Shown here: positions 1 through 14,972 of the stretch, piece after piece | Layout: each line of letters opens with the position of its first letter | Position numbering within the stretch: position 1 is the stretch's first letter | Assembly (NCBI RefSeq): GCF_003171715.1 | Contig: NZ_QGHL01000007.1 | Span: 902,667 to 966,666 of the forward strand | Origin: Novosphingobium meiothermophilum | GTDB lineage: Bacteria > Pseudomonadota > Alphaproteobacteria > Sphingomonadales > Sphingomonadaceae | Length of the DNA stretch: 64,000 bases | Reading direction: 5' to 3' | Position numbers and translations under genes: made by a program | The notes under the pieces: generated by a model | What the model was told of the DNA's origin: nothing | Database searches by the model: none | What the model saw: only the letters and a program-made list of their open reading frames with translations

Positions 1-302
1 CCGACAGGCTGCCCGCCTGTCGCTAGAAGCGCGGGCGTGACACAAGACGGGCGGGGCACATTCATGGATCGAAGCGCACGGCAGCAGCTCTTGCGCACCG
101 CTCGCTGCGTGGATTACGTTCGCCTGGGAAGTGCGATGATCTGCCTTGCAAACCGCCCCTTGCCATCGACGCACGCATCCAGACGCGCGTCGTGGGAATC
201 CAGAAGCGGCATCATGGCTGGAAAGGCCCGGCGCAACGGGCGCGGGATCACGCCGGGCACAATTCGCCCGCTGCCCCGGCCCATCAGGGTGGGACACGTG
301 CT
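1..302. other. Region upstream of the glycogen operon
   Basis: No convincing gene lies here; the open frames have no family signature. A 7-bp inverted repeat (GACAGGC at 3-9, GCCTGTC at 15-21) could be the end of a terminator from a gene left of the window, but no T-run follows it. The rest presumably carries the glgP promoter and leader, and no clear -35/-10 pair was recognised. Confidence 0.4.
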
Positions 303-2714
303 ATGAGCCTCGACAGCAATTCCAGGGCCGCGCAACTCGATGCGCAGATCATCGACGTTCTGCGCAAGCGGGTGGGCAAGGACGAACGCGCCGCGAAACC
401 GCATGACTGGTATACCGCCACGGTCCTGACCTTGCGCGATGCGATTATCGATCGCTGGATGGAATCGACCCGCGAAACCTACGAAAAGGGGGCAAAGCGG
501 GTTTACTACCTCAGCCTCGAATTCCTGATCGGACGCCTGCTGCGCGATGCGCTTTCCAACATGGGCCTGACGCGCGACATGGAAAAGGCGCTGCGCGAAC
601 ACGGCCTTGACCTTGCGGCGCTGGAGAATCTGGAACCCGATGCTGCACTGGGCAACGGCGGGCTTGGGCGTCTGGCCGCCTGCTTCATGGAAAGCCTCGC
701 CAGCCTCGGCATTCCGGCCTACGGTTATGGTATCCGCTACGTTAACGGCATGTTCCGCCAGCGCATAGACGATGGCTGGCAGGTGGAACTGCCGGAAACC
801 TGGCTGAGCCACGGCAACCCGTGGGAGTTCGACCGCCGCGAAAGCGCCTATGTCATCGGGTTTGGCGGTGAAGTGGTGGAAACCGGCGATGGGGTTGAAT
901 GGCGCCCTGCCGAACGGGTCGAGGCCAGCGCGGTCGATACCCCGGTGGTCGGCTGGCGCGGCAAGCGCGTCAATACCCTGCGCCTGTGGACCGCCCATGC
1001 CTTCGATCCGCTGCGGCTGGATGCCTTCAATGCGGGCGATCACTTCGGCGCCATGGCCGAACAGGTCCGTGCCGACAGTCTGGTGCGGGTGCTCTACCCG
1101 GCAGATTCAACACCGGCCGGTCAGGAGCTGCGCCTGCGGCAGGAGTATTTCTTCACCTCGGCCTCCATTCAGGACATCGTGCGACGGCACGTTCAGTTCC
1201 ATGGCGATGTCCGCAGCCTGCCGGAAAAGGCGGCGATCCAGCTTAATGATACGCACCCGGCCGTAGCCGTCGCCGAACTCATGCGCCTGCTGGTCGATGC
1301 CCACGGGCTTGAGTTCAACGAGGCATGGGAACTCACCAAGGGCACGGTCGCCTATACCAATCACACGCTCCTTCCCGAAGCGCTGGAATCATGGCCCCTG
1401 CCGCTGTTCGAACGGCTGCTGCCGCGCCACATGCAAATCGTCTATGCCATCAACAGCCGCGTCCTGCGCGAGGCGCGCAAGGCCGGAATGGATGATGCCG
1501 CAATTGCCGCCATCAGCCTGATCGACGAGGCAGGCGAACGCCGCGTGCGCATGGCAAACCTTGCCTTTGCCGGCGCACACAGCGTCAATGGCGTGGCCGC
1601 GCTCCATACCGACCTGATGAAGTCGACGGTGTTTTCCGATCTTCACAGGCTCTACCCCACGCGGATCAACAACAAGACCAACGGCGTAACGCCGCGCCGC
1701 TGGTTGCAGCAGTGCAATCCCGGCCTCACTTCGGTGCTGAAGGACGCCATTGGCGATGCTTTCCTTGATGATGCGGAAAAGCTCGCCGATCTGAATGCGC
1801 TGGCCGAGGATGCCGCCCTTGGCGAACGCATCGCCGAGGTAAAGCGTTCCAACAAGATCGCCCTTGCGCGCCATATCAAGGACTTGATGGGCGTTCGGCT
1901 TGACCCCGATGCCCTGTTCGATGTTCAGATCAAGCGCATTCACGAATACAAGCGCCAGCTTCTGAACCTGATCGAGACTGTCGCGCTTTACGACCAGATC
2001 CGCAGCCACCCGGAGCGTGACTGGGTTCCGCGCGTGAAGATCTTCGGTGGCAAGGCAGCGTCCAGCTATCACAACGCCAAGCTCATCATCAAACTGGCGA
2101 ACGACATCGCCCGGCGCGTCAATTCCGACCCCTCGGTCGGCGGGCTGCTCAAGGTCGTCTTCGTGCCCAACTACAACGTCAGCCTTGCCGAACGGATCAT
2201 CCCGGCGGCCGACCTGTCGGAACAGATCTCGACTGCGGGGATGGAGGCTTCGGGCACCGGCAACATGAAGTTCGCGCTCAACGGTGCGCTGACCATCGGC
2301 ACGCTCGACGGTGCCAATATCGAGATCAAGGACCGCGTTGGCGACGCGAATATCGAGATTTTCGGCCTGACTGCCGCCGAAGTCGAAGAACGGCGTGCCA
2401 CCGGCTATGTCCCGCGCGAGGTGATCGAATCATCGCGCGAATTGCAGCAGGCGGTTGCCGCCATTGCCACGGGCGTGTTCTCGCCCGATGACCCACAGCG
2501 CTACGCGGGCCTCATGGGCGGGATCTACGATCACGACTGGTTCATGGTTGCCGCCGATTTCGACAGCTATCATGCCGCCCAGCGCCGCATAGACCAGCGC
2601 TGGGAAGACCAGGCCGGGTGGCGCGCGGCGGCCATCCGCAACATTGCCAACGTCGGCTGGTTCTCGTCCGACCGCACCATCCGCGAATATGCGCGCGACA
2701 TCTGGGGGGTCTGA
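303..2714 (+). CDS. glgP: Glycogen/starch/alpha-glucan phosphorylase
   Basis: This enzyme releases glucose-1-phosphate from the non-reducing ends of alpha-1,4-glucan, using pyridoxal phosphate in the cytoplasm. The 803-residue product has the family's usual length. It carries the phosphorylase signature EASGTGNMK followed by FALNG near residues 648-661; the Lys in NMK (about residue 656) is the PLP Schiff-base lysine. The frame is open upstream to 192, but ATG at 303 gives the expected N-terminus and follows a GGTGGGAC purine stretch; the extra 37 residues would be unlike the family. It is the first gene of the operon, eight bases before glgB. Confidence 0.95.
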   Translation: MSLDSNSRAAQLDAQIIDVLRKRVGKDERAAKPHDWYTATVLTLRDAIIDRWMESTRETYEKGAKRVYYLSLEFLIGRLLRDALSNMGLTRDMEKALREHGLDLAALENLEPDAALGNGGLGRLAACFMESLASLGIPAYGYGIRYVNGMFRQRIDDGWQVELPETWLSHGNPWEFDRRESAYVIGFGGEVVETGDGVEWRPAERVEASAVDTPVVGWRGKRVNTLRLWTAHAFDPLRLDAFNAGDHFGAMAEQVRADSLVRVLYPADSTPAGQELRLRQEYFFTSASIQDIVRRHVQFHGDVRSLPEKAAIQLNDTHPAVAVAELMRLLVDAHGLEFNEAWELTKGTVAYTNHTLLPEALESWPLPLFERLLPRHMQIVYAINSRVLREARKAGMDDAAIAAISLIDEAGERRVRMANLAFAGAHSVNGVAALHTDLMKSTVFSDLHRLYPTRINNKTNGVTPRRWLQQCNPGLTSVLKDAIGDAFLDDAEKLADLNALAEDAALGERIAEVKRSNKIALARHIKDLMGVRLDPDALFDVQIKRIHEYKRQLLNLIETVALYDQIRSHPERDWVPRVKIFGGKAASSYHNAKLIIKLANDIARRVNSDPSVGGLLKVVFVPNYNVSLAERIIPAADLSEQISTAGMEASGTGNMKFALNGALTIGTLDGANIEIKDRVGDANIEIFGLTAAEVEERRATGYVPREVIESSRELQQAVAAIATGVFSPDDPQRYAGLMGGIYDHDWFMVAADFDSYHAAQRRIDQRWEDQAGWRAAAIRNIANVGWFSSDRTIREYARDIWGV

Positions 2715-2722
2715 CAGCAACA

Positions 2723-4888
2723 ATGAAACCATCGGCGCGCGCCATCGAAGCCCTGCTGGAAGGGACGCACGCCGATCCTTTTTCGGTCCTTGGCATTCAC
2801 GAAGGACCGGAGGGCGCCTTTGCCCGCGCCATCCTGCCCGGCGCGGAAGAAGCCGTTGCATGGTCGCTTGCCGGAAAGAAACTGGGCAAGCTCATCCGCG
2901 TTGACGGGCGGGGTCTGTTCGAAGGCAAGGTCAAGGGGCCGCGCCAGCCGGTGCGCTATGCCTGCAAGGCGGGCAAGCATGAATGGCTCGTCACCGATGC
3001 CTATTCGTTCGGCCCCGTGCTTGGGCCGATGGACGATTTCCTGATTGGCGAAGGCACCCACCTGCGGCTCTTCGACAAGATGGGCGCTCACCTGATCGAG
3101 CACGAAGGCGCTTGCGGGGTCCACTTTGCGGTCTGGGCACCCAATGCCCGGCTGGTGAGCGTGGTGGGCGATTTCAACGACTGGGACCATCGCCGCCATC
3201 CGATGCGCCGCCGCGCGGATACCGGCGTGTGGGAGATCTTCATTCCCGACATCGGCGAACACCGCACCTACAAATACCGCGTGGTGAGTGCCGATGGCAC
3301 TGTCCTGCCGCTCAAGGCCGATCCCTTCGCGCAGGCATGCGAGTTCCGGCCCAGCACCGCCTCGATCACTGCCCACCCGGTGAAGATGGATTGGGGCGAT
3401 GACGCCCACCGCGCCCACTGGGCCAGCGTTGACGCGCGCCGCCAGCCCATGTCGATCTACGAAGTCCACCCCGGATCGTGGCAGAAGCCGCACGAGGAAG
3501 GCTTCTACTCGTGGGACGATCTGGCTGAGCGGCTCATTCCCTACGTGGCGGAGATGGGCTTCACCCATATCGAGTTCCTGCCCGTTTCCGAGCATCCCTA
3601 TGATCCGTCATGGGGCTATCAGACAACCGGTCTTTACGCACCGTCGGCGCGCTTCGGCCCGCCCGAAGGCTTTGCCCGGTTCGTGGATGGCGCACACCGC
3701 GCCGGGATTTCGGTCCTGATAGACTGGGTTCCCGCCCATTTCCCTACCGACGAGCACGGGCTGGTGCGCTTTGATGGCACCGCGCTTTATGAACACGAAG
3801 ACCCGCGCCTTGGCTTCCATCCCGACTGGAACACGCTGATATACAATTTCGGTCGCCGCGAAGTGGCGAGCTTCCTTGTCAACAACGCCCTGTTCTGGGC
3901 CGAGCGCTACCATGTCGATGGCCTGCGCGTCGATGCGGTCGCCTCGATGCTCTACCGCGATTACTCGCGCCCGGACGGCGAATGGATTCCCAATGCCGAG
4001 GGCGGCCGCGAAAACTGGGAAGCGGTCGATTTCCTCAGGGCCATGAACCGCGCCGTCTATGCCAGCCATGCCGGTTTCATCACGATTGCCGAGGAATCAA
4101 CCGCATGGCCCGGTGTATCGCGGCCCGCGTTCGATGAAGGTCCGCGCGAAAATCTGGGTTTCGGGTTCAAGTGGAACATGGGCTTCATGCACGACACGCT
4201 CCAGTACATGGCGCGCGATCCCATCCACCGCCGCTATCACCACAACGAAATCACCTTCGGCCTGACATACGCCTTCTCGGAAAACTTCGTGCTGCCGCTC
4301 AGCCATGATGAGGTCGTGCACGGCAAGGGCAGCCTGCTTGCGAAGATGAGCGGCGACGACTGGCAGAAGTTCGCCAATCTGCGCGCCTATTACGGGATGA
4401 TGTGGGGTTATCCGGGCAAGAAGCTGCTGTTCATGGGGCAGGAGTTCGCCCAGCGCCGCGAATGGAGCGAGGCGCGCGGGCTGGACTGGAACCTGCTGGA
4501 TGCCCCGGCGCACGAAGGCGTGCGCCGCTGGGTGCGCGATCTCAACCGCATCTACACCACGCGCCCGGCCCTGCACGCCCGCGACTGCGAGCCGGAGGGC
4601 TTCGAATGGCTGGTGGTCGATGATGCGCAGGCATCGGTCTTTGCCTGGCTGCGCAAGGCGCCGGGGGCGCGGCCCGTGGCCGTTATCTGCAACATGACCC
4701 CGCAGGTCCACGATCATTATCGCCTGCCGCTGCCGCATGACGGAGAATGGCGCGAAGTGCTGAACAGCGATGCGCAGGACTACGGGGGAAGCGGCATCGG
4801 CAATCTGGGACAGGTCGAGGCAGCGGACGGAGCGGCGTTCATCGTGCTGCCGCCGCTGGCCACGCTGATCCTTGAATATCAGGGATAA
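2723..4888 (+). CDS. glgB: 1,4-alpha-glucan branching enzyme (GH13)
   Basis: The enzyme makes alpha-1,6 branches in glycogen. The 721-residue protein has the two-part N-terminus of long bacterial GlgB proteins: an extra beta domain (about 1-110) and a CBM48 domain (about 115-220), then a GH13 barrel. Visible catalytic motifs are GLRVDAV (Asp404, nucleophile), TIAEEST (Glu457, acid/base) and LSHDEVVHGKGS (transition-state Asp). ATG 2723 was chosen because it lies just after the glgP stop and yields the standard length; the frame extends 35 codons upstream inside glgP. It is followed 18 bases later by glgC. Confidence 0.95.
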   Translation: MKPSARAIEALLEGTHADPFSVLGIHEGPEGAFARAILPGAEEAVAWSLAGKKLGKLIRVDGRGLFEGKVKGPRQPVRYACKAGKHEWLVTDAYSFGPVLGPMDDFLIGEGTHLRLFDKMGAHLIEHEGACGVHFAVWAPNARLVSVVGDFNDWDHRRHPMRRRADTGVWEIFIPDIGEHRTYKYRVVSADGTVLPLKADPFAQACEFRPSTASITAHPVKMDWGDDAHRAHWASVDARRQPMSIYEVHPGSWQKPHEEGFYSWDDLAERLIPYVAEMGFTHIEFLPVSEHPYDPSWGYQTTGLYAPSARFGPPEGFARFVDGAHRAGISVLIDWVPAHFPTDEHGLVRFDGTALYEHEDPRLGFHPDWNTLIYNFGRREVASFLVNNALFWAERYHVDGLRVDAVASMLYRDYSRPDGEWIPNAEGGRENWEAVDFLRAMNRAVYASHAGFITIAEESTAWPGVSRPAFDEGPRENLGFGFKWNMGFMHDTLQYMARDPIHRRYHHNEITFGLTYAFSENFVLPLSHDEVVHGKGSLLAKMSGDDWQKFANLRAYYGMMWGYPGKKLLFMGQEFAQRREWSEARGLDWNLLDAPAHEGVRRWVRDLNRIYTTRPALHARDCEPEGFEWLVVDDAQASVFAWLRKAPGARPVAVICNMTPQVHDHYRLPLPHDGEWREVLNSDAQDYGGSGIGNLGQVEAADGAAFIVLPPLATLILEYQG

Positions 4889-4906
4889 CAAGGGAAGGAA
4901 CAGGGG

Positions 4907-6162
4907 ATGCGCGACAGTTACTCTCAGCCGCTGGCCCGCGACGCCATGGCCTATGTCCTTGCGGGCGGACGCGGCAGCCGCCTGAAGGAACTGACCGATA
5001 ACCGCGCCAAACCTGCCGTCTATTTCGGCGGAAAATCGCGCATCATCGATTTCGCGCTGTCGAACGCGATCAATTCCGGCATCCGCCGGATCGGTGTGGC
5101 CACGCAATACAAGGCGCACTCGCTCATACGCCACATGCAGCGCGCATGGAACTTCATGCGCCCGGAGCGCAATGAAAGCTTCGACATCCTGCCTGCCTCG
5201 CAGCGTGTGTCGGAAGATCACTGGTATGAAGGCACAGCCGATGCCGTGTTCCAGAACATCGACATTATTGCCTCCTATGCGCCCAAATACATGGTCATTC
5301 TGGCGGGCGATCACATCTACAAGATGGATTACGAACTGATGCTGCGCCAGCACGTGGACAGCGGCGCCGATGTCACGATCGGCTGCCTGGTGGTCCCGCG
5401 CATGGAGGCCACCGGGTTTGGCGTCATGGCCGTGGACAAGGCCGATACCATTACCGCCTTCGTCGAGAAGCCCGCAAATCCGCCCGGCATCCCCGGAAAC
5501 GAGGACATGGCGCTGGCATCGATGGGCATCTATGTTTTCGAAACGAAGTTCCTGTTCCAGATGTTGCAGGAAGACGCCGACGATCCCAATTCCTCGCGCG
5601 ATTTCGGCAACGACATCATCCCGAAGATCGTGAAGAACGGCAAGGCCGTGGCCCACCGCTTCACCAATTCCTGCATCCGCGCGGCCGAGGAAATCGAGGA
5701 ATACTGGCGCGATGTGGGAACGATCGACGCCTATTTCGAAGCCAATCTCGATCTTACCGACGTGGTGCCGAAGCTCAACATGTATGACCGCGACTGGCCG
5801 ATCTGGACCGATCAGATCATCGCCGCGCCTGCCAAGTTCGTGCATGATGAGGATGGGCGGCGCGGTATGGCGATTTCGTCGCTCATCAGCCAGGACTGCA
5901 TCGTTTCGGGCGCGCTGGCCAAGCGCAGCCTCTTGTTCACGGGCGTGAAGATGGGATCGTTCTCTTCCTGCGAGGAAGCGGTCATCCTGCCCTATTGCAA
6001 CATCGGGCGTGGCGCGCGGCTCAAGCGGGTGATCCTTGATTCCGGCGTGCGTATCCCCGAAGGTCTGGTCGTGGGCGAAGATCCCGAACTTGACGCCCGC
6101 CGCTTCCGGCGTTCCGACAGCGGGGTCTGCCTCATCACCAAGCGGATGATCGACCAACTGAA

Positions 6163-6166
<4 letters not shown>
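4907..6166 (+). CDS. glgC: Glucose-1-phosphate adenylyltransferase
   Basis: This is ADP-glucose pyrophosphorylase, the committed and usually allosterically controlled step of glycogen synthesis (glucose-1-phosphate + ATP to ADP-glucose + PPi). The 419-residue protein starts with the nucleotidyltransferase loop [13 protein letters not shown] and has KPAVYFGGK and [14 protein letters not shown], all typical of GlgC, then a C-terminal left-handed beta-helix region. A strong ribosome site (GGAAGGA) precedes the ATG. Its stop codon overlaps the glgA start by four bases, so the two are probably translationally coupled. Confidence 0.95.
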
Positions 6167-11092
<4,926 letters not shown>

Positions 11093-11928
11093 AGAAACGC
11101 GCAAAGTAGGCTGGGTCGGCAAAGCCAAGGGCATAGGCCACCTGCGCGACGCTCGCCCCGGTGAACGCGAGGTTGCGCTTGGCTTCGAGCAAAAGACGAT
11201 CATGCACGAGGTCGGCGGGCGCCTGTCCCGTCAGCTTGCGCGTGGCGCGGGTCAGCGTCGACGCGGTGGTCCCAAGTGCCGCGGCATAGGCGGGGATCGC
11301 GCGGTGTTCGCGGTAATGCCGCTCGATAAGCGCCCTGAACCGGGCGACCAGCGCGCTGTGCAGGCTATGCCCGCCGGGATTGTCCGCGCGTGCGGCAGCT
11401 TCAAGCGAGGTGACAAGGATTAGCGCGACTTGCGCCAGAACGCCGGTTCCCGCCTCTTGGCCATTGCGCAAGGCAGAGGCGAGATCTGCCAGGAGCCAAC
11501 CGAGCCGGGCCGCAGTTGCACAGCCGCCATCTAGCGAAAGCGCCTGCGTCTGCTGAATAGCTGCCAGGCCGGCGAGCAATCCGGAAAGGCGCGGATCATT
11601 GACCAGATCGGCCGCCAGCGAAAGAACCCAGCCTTCCACCCCAGGGTCAAAATGGAAGGCATGAACGCAGGCCGCCGGCACGAGTATGAGGGCCGGGCCG
11701 CAGAGCCTGCTGCGGCCAGCTTCGCCGCGCACTTCGGCTGAGCCGGTTTCGACCAGCAGAACCTGCACCATGTGCGGGTGAGCATGGGGGGCAATGGTCC
11801 AATCGTGCAGACTGGACCGATCGAAGATACGCTCAAGATGAACGAATTCAGCCGGAATTGCCGCCCCTTGTTCACCGTAAAGGGCGAAACGGTCAATCTC
11901 GGTTCCGCGCATGCCATGAGAGTGCCGA

Positions 11929-11961
11929 CTTGCGCGAAATGTGCAAGCATTTGCGCGCAAG
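11929..11961. promoter_or_regulatory. Candidate AraC operator in the araC/P450 divergent promoter
   Basis: TTGCGCG occurs at 11930-11936 and again at 11951-11957, exactly 21 bp apart, the usual spacing of AraC-family half sites. The same stretch forms a near-perfect inverted repeat (CTTGCGCGAAATG at 11929-11941, CATTTGCGCGCAAG at 11948-11961, one-base indel). It starts 17 bp from the regulator start and lies about 60 bp from the P450 start. Confidence 0.5.
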
Positions 11962-12023
11962 CTGCGTGGCTGCACACGGCGATGCATGGCAGCATCACCT
12001 GACCTGAGAGAGGAAACCTGCCC

Positions 12024-13214
12024 ATGGCAACCACGCTTTCGCGGCTGCAATTCCGCTTTGATCCCTATTCCCCGGCGATCGATGCCGATCCCTTCCCCGC
12101 CTACAAGGTGCTGCGCGATGAATACCCGTGCTTCTGGTCGGAAGATGCAGGAAAATGGGTGCTTTCACGCTATGCCGATGTGCTGAATGCCCTGCAGGAC
12201 TGGCGCACCTATTCATCGGCCAAGGGCAATCTGGTCGACGAGTTTCCCGGCCGTGCAGGATCGACGCTGGGATCAAGCGATCCGCCCCGCCACGATCGTC
12301 TGCGCGCCCTCATACAGTCCGCTGTGACCAAGCGGGCGCTGGAACACATCATCGCTCCGGCGCGCGCTTCTGCACAGGCGCATCTTGCCGCCCTGAACGG
12401 CAAGGCGGAGTTCGATCTGGTCGGCGATTACACCTCCAGGGTTACGGTCGACCTGCTGTTCACGCTCTTTGCATTGCCTGAGGAGAATGCCGATCTGGTG
12501 CGCCGCAATGCCGTGCTGATGGTCCAGACCGATCCGGCAACGCGCCGCAAGGGGCCAGAGCATCTGGCGGCCTTCGCATGGATGGCAGACTATGCAGAAC
12601 GGCTGGTTCGGGCGCGCAAGGCCAATCCGGGCGAGGATCTGCTGTCCAACTTCATCACCGCCGAGATCGACGGCGAGAAACTGCTCGACAAGGAAGTGCA
12701 GCTTACCGTTACCACGCTCATCATGGCCGGAATTGAAAGCCTTTCAGGCTTCATGGCGATGTTTGGCCTGAACCTTGCCGACCATCCCGATGCGCGCCGG
12801 GCGCTGGTTGCGGACCCGGCCCTGATCCCTGATGCCATCGAGGAATCGCTGCGCTTCAACACATCGGCGCAGCGATTCCGCAGGACACTCACCCGCGATG
12901 TGGAACTGCACGGACAGGTAATGAAAGCGGGGGATCAGGTCATCCTCGCCTATGGATCGGCCAACCGCGATGAAAGGATGTTCGAGAACCCTGACACCTA
13001 CGACATCGCCCGCAGGCCGCGACGGCACCTGGGCTTTGGCGGCGGCGTCCATGCCTGCCTTGGCGCCATGATCGGGCGCATGGCCACGCAGATTGCCTTC
13101 GAGGAACTGCTGAAGACGGTGCCGGAGTTCTCGCGCATGGATGCCGCGCTCGACTGGATGCCCTCGTCCACCTTCCGCAGCCCCAAGGCGCTGCGGCTGC
13201 GCAAAGGCGGTTGA
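12024..13214 (+). CDS. Cytochrome P450
   Basis: A soluble 396-residue bacterial class I P450. Seen: the K-helix ExxR motif (ESLR, about 274-277) and the heme loop FGGGVHACLG with cysteine ligand Cys345. The I-helix acid-alcohol pair is unusual: AGIES (235-239) puts Glu-Ser where most P450s have Asp/Glu-Thr. A good ribosome site (GAGAGGA) precedes the ATG. No ferredoxin gene is adjacent; a ferredoxin-NADP reductase lies 13 kb away. Linkage to a PobR-like AraC protein suggests an aromatic acid substrate, which is inference only. Confidence 0.9.
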   Translation: MATTLSRLQFRFDPYSPAIDADPFPAYKVLRDEYPCFWSEDAGKWVLSRYADVLNALQDWRTYSSAKGNLVDEFPGRAGSTLGSSDPPRHDRLRALIQSAVTKRALEHIIAPARASAQAHLAALNGKAEFDLVGDYTSRVTVDLLFTLFALPEENADLVRRNAVLMVQTDPATRRKGPEHLAAFAWMADYAERLVRARKANPGEDLLSNFITAEIDGEKLLDKEVQLTVTTLIMAGIESLSGFMAMFGLNLADHPDARRALVADPALIPDAIEESLRFNTSAQRFRRTLTRDVELHGQVMKAGDQVILAYGSANRDERMFENPDTYDIARRPRRHLGFGGGVHACLGAMIGRMATQIAFEELLKTVPEFSRMDAALDWMPSSTFRSPKALRLRKGG

Positions 13215-13364
13215 ACGTTCCGGATCGTCCGCTCGCCAGCCGGTTCCATCAACAGAAGGCATGTCGGGCACGGCTCGTCGCAAGGGCGGGGCGTCAGCCT
13301 TGCAGATGCAATGTGTCGCATACAACTTTCAAAGCGGGATAAGCATAACCGGGGTCTCGCAAGC

Positions 13365-14012
13365 ATGATTTCGCAACGGCGCGGTTTTCTGGGCGCCATG
13401 GCAGCAACAATGGGCAGCGCACTGCTGGGCGGACCGCTGTCCACCGCGCCCGCAATGGCCGTCACACCGGTGCGCGAGCCGGAACTTTCGCCCTTCGCTC
13501 GCCCTGCCCTGCCCGCGCTGGTTCAGCGTGCAGTGGCCGCACTCGATGCCCACGGCGCGCATATCCGCCACCGTGATCTGGTCGGACTGGTCGATTTTTC
13601 CAGAGCATCTCGCGAAACGCGCTTCCACCTGATCGACATCGAAGGCGGAAAGGTTTTGTCCTCGCACCTTGTCTCGCATGGCAGCGGTTCCGATCCTGCC
13701 AACAGCGGCTGGGTGCAGCGGTTTTCCAACCGGGTCGGCTCCAACGCCTCCAGCCCTGGCGCATTCCTGACCGGCGTAACCTATGTCGGCAAGCATGGCC
13801 GCTCGCGCAGGCTGATCGGTCTGGAAGATGCCAACAGCGCGGCGCTGGAACGCGGCATCGTCATCCATGCCGCCAGCTATGTCAGCGATGCCATGGCCCG
13901 CACGCAGGGCAGGATCGGGCGCAGCCAAGGATGTTTTGCCTTTTCCGACAGCGATATCGGCAACGTTCTTGAACGTCTCGGCGAAGGCCGTCTGCTCTAC
14001 GCGGTGAAGTGA
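13365..14012 (+). CDS. Murein L,D-transpeptidase catalytic domain protein (YkuD_2-like), secreted
   Basis: A 215-residue exported protein. The N-terminus SQRRGFLGAMAATMGSALLG resembles a twin-arginine signal peptide, followed by an AMA cleavage-like site. The C-terminal half has the conserved IHAASYVSD and GRIGRSQGCFAF segments of YkuD_2-type proteins, giving the His and Cys expected for L,D-transpeptidase catalysis. ATG 13365 was preferred over 13311 because it places the signal peptide at the start. The role, cell-wall cross-link formation or remodelling in the periplasm, is inferred from family. Confidence 0.8.
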   Translation: MISQRRGFLGAMAATMGSALLGGPLSTAPAMAVTPVREPELSPFARPALPALVQRAVAALDAHGAHIRHRDLVGLVDFSRASRETRFHLIDIEGGKVLSSHLVSHGSGSDPANSGWVQRFSNRVGSNASSPGAFLTGVTYVGKHGRSRRLIGLEDANSAALERGIVIHAASYVSDAMARTQGRIGRSQGCFAFSDSDIGNVLERLGEGRLLYAVK

Positions 14013-14015
14013 CCT

Positions 14016-14876
14016 TCAGGCAAAGGCGGCGCGGCAAGCCTCGGCCAGGGGGCTGACTTCCTCAGCCAGATGGGGCCGCTCTCTGGCAGCGATCAGGCCA
14101 AGCGTGCGGCGGAAGTCGTAATCGGCAAGGCGGATCGGGACCACGCCTTCGCGCGCCAGCGATTGCGGCGCTGTCGTCACCCCCATGCCTGCGCGCACCA
14201 TTTCGATGCAGCGGTCATCGTTGGCCGAACGCAGGAAGAACGGCGGACGCACCCCGCGCTGGGTGAACCAGCGGCTTGTCTCTCCCAGAAGCTCGCAGCT
14301 TCGGCGCGCGATCATCGTTTCGGCCGCCACATCGCGCGCATCCAGCAGCGCGGCCCCGGCCAGTGGATGGCTCTGCGGCAGCAGCAGCCGGTAGCCTTCC
14401 TCAAGCAGGGTTTGCGAAGGGCGCTCGGCGTCTTCGGGCCGCAGCAGCGTGATGATTGCATCCACCTGCCCCTCGGCCAGCTTGCGCCGCAATTCCGCAT
14501 CGGTCCCTTCGGAAAGTATTAGCGGCTGCACACCTGCATAGCGTCGCACCATGGCGGAAAGCATTGCCGTCGCAATCGAGGGCAGCACGCCCAGTCGCAG
14601 CGGCGCGCGCGGCGCCGGCGCTTCGGCAAACGCGGCTTCGGCCGCGCGGAACTCGCGCTCGATCGTGCGGGCGTGGGTCACAAGGCGCGCACCTGCCTCG
14701 GTAAGACGCACCTGCCGTCGCTCGCGCAGGAACAGACGGGTTCCGGCAAGCCGTTCAAGCTCGGCAATCGCAGCAGACAAGGCAGGCTGCGAAATGGCAA
14801 GCCGCTCGGCCGCACGTGTAAAGTTGCCCGTTTCGACCACAGCGAGGAACTGCCGCAGGTGCGCACGCTTCATCAT
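14016..14876 (-). CDS. LysR-family transcriptional regulator
   Basis: A 286-residue LTTR: an N-terminal winged HTH ([20 protein letters not shown], then [12 protein letters not shown]) and a substrate-binding-like effector domain. It is divergent from the isovaleryl-CoA dehydrogenase operon with 96 bp between starts, so it probably regulates leucine/isovalerate catabolism; many other bacteria use a MerR-type regulator for this. Two adjacent in-frame ATGs (14876 and 14873) are possible starts. Confidence 0.88.
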   Translation of the reverse strand: MMKRAHLRQFLAVVETGNFTRAAERLAISQPALSAAIAELERLAGTRLFLRERRQVRLTEAGARLVTHARTIEREFRAAEAAFAEAPAPRAPLRLGVLPSIATAMLSAMVRRYAGVQPLILSEGTDAELRRKLAEGQVDAIITLLRPEDAERPSQTLLEEGYRLLLPQSHPLAGAALLDARDVAAETMIARRSCELLGETSRWFTQRGVRPPFFLRSANDDRCIEMVRAGMGVTTAPQSLAREGVVPIRLADYDFRRTLGLIAARERPHLAEEVSPLAEACRAAFA

Positions 14877-14912
14877 AGGAAAAACCTATCGCAAACCCCG
14901 ATTGAAATCAAT
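14875..14912. promoter_or_regulatory. Candidate LysR boxes between lysR and ivd
   Basis: ATAGG-AAAAA-CCTAT (14875-14889) is a palindrome containing a T-N11-A core (T14876, A14888) and overlaps the LysR start codon, suggesting autoregulation. A second inverted repeat, ATTGA-AA-TCAAT, lies at 14901-14912, about 60 bp before the ivd start. Confidence 0.45.
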
Positions 14913-14972
14913 TTTGAGCGAAGGTTTGCCGATGGTATCCTTGCCGGTGAAAAGCTTGCAGAGGATGCCCAG

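Noticed and set aside
3..21. Hairpin at the left edge considered as a terminator
   Set aside because: The stem is good but no T-run follows on either strand, and the upstream gene is not visible.
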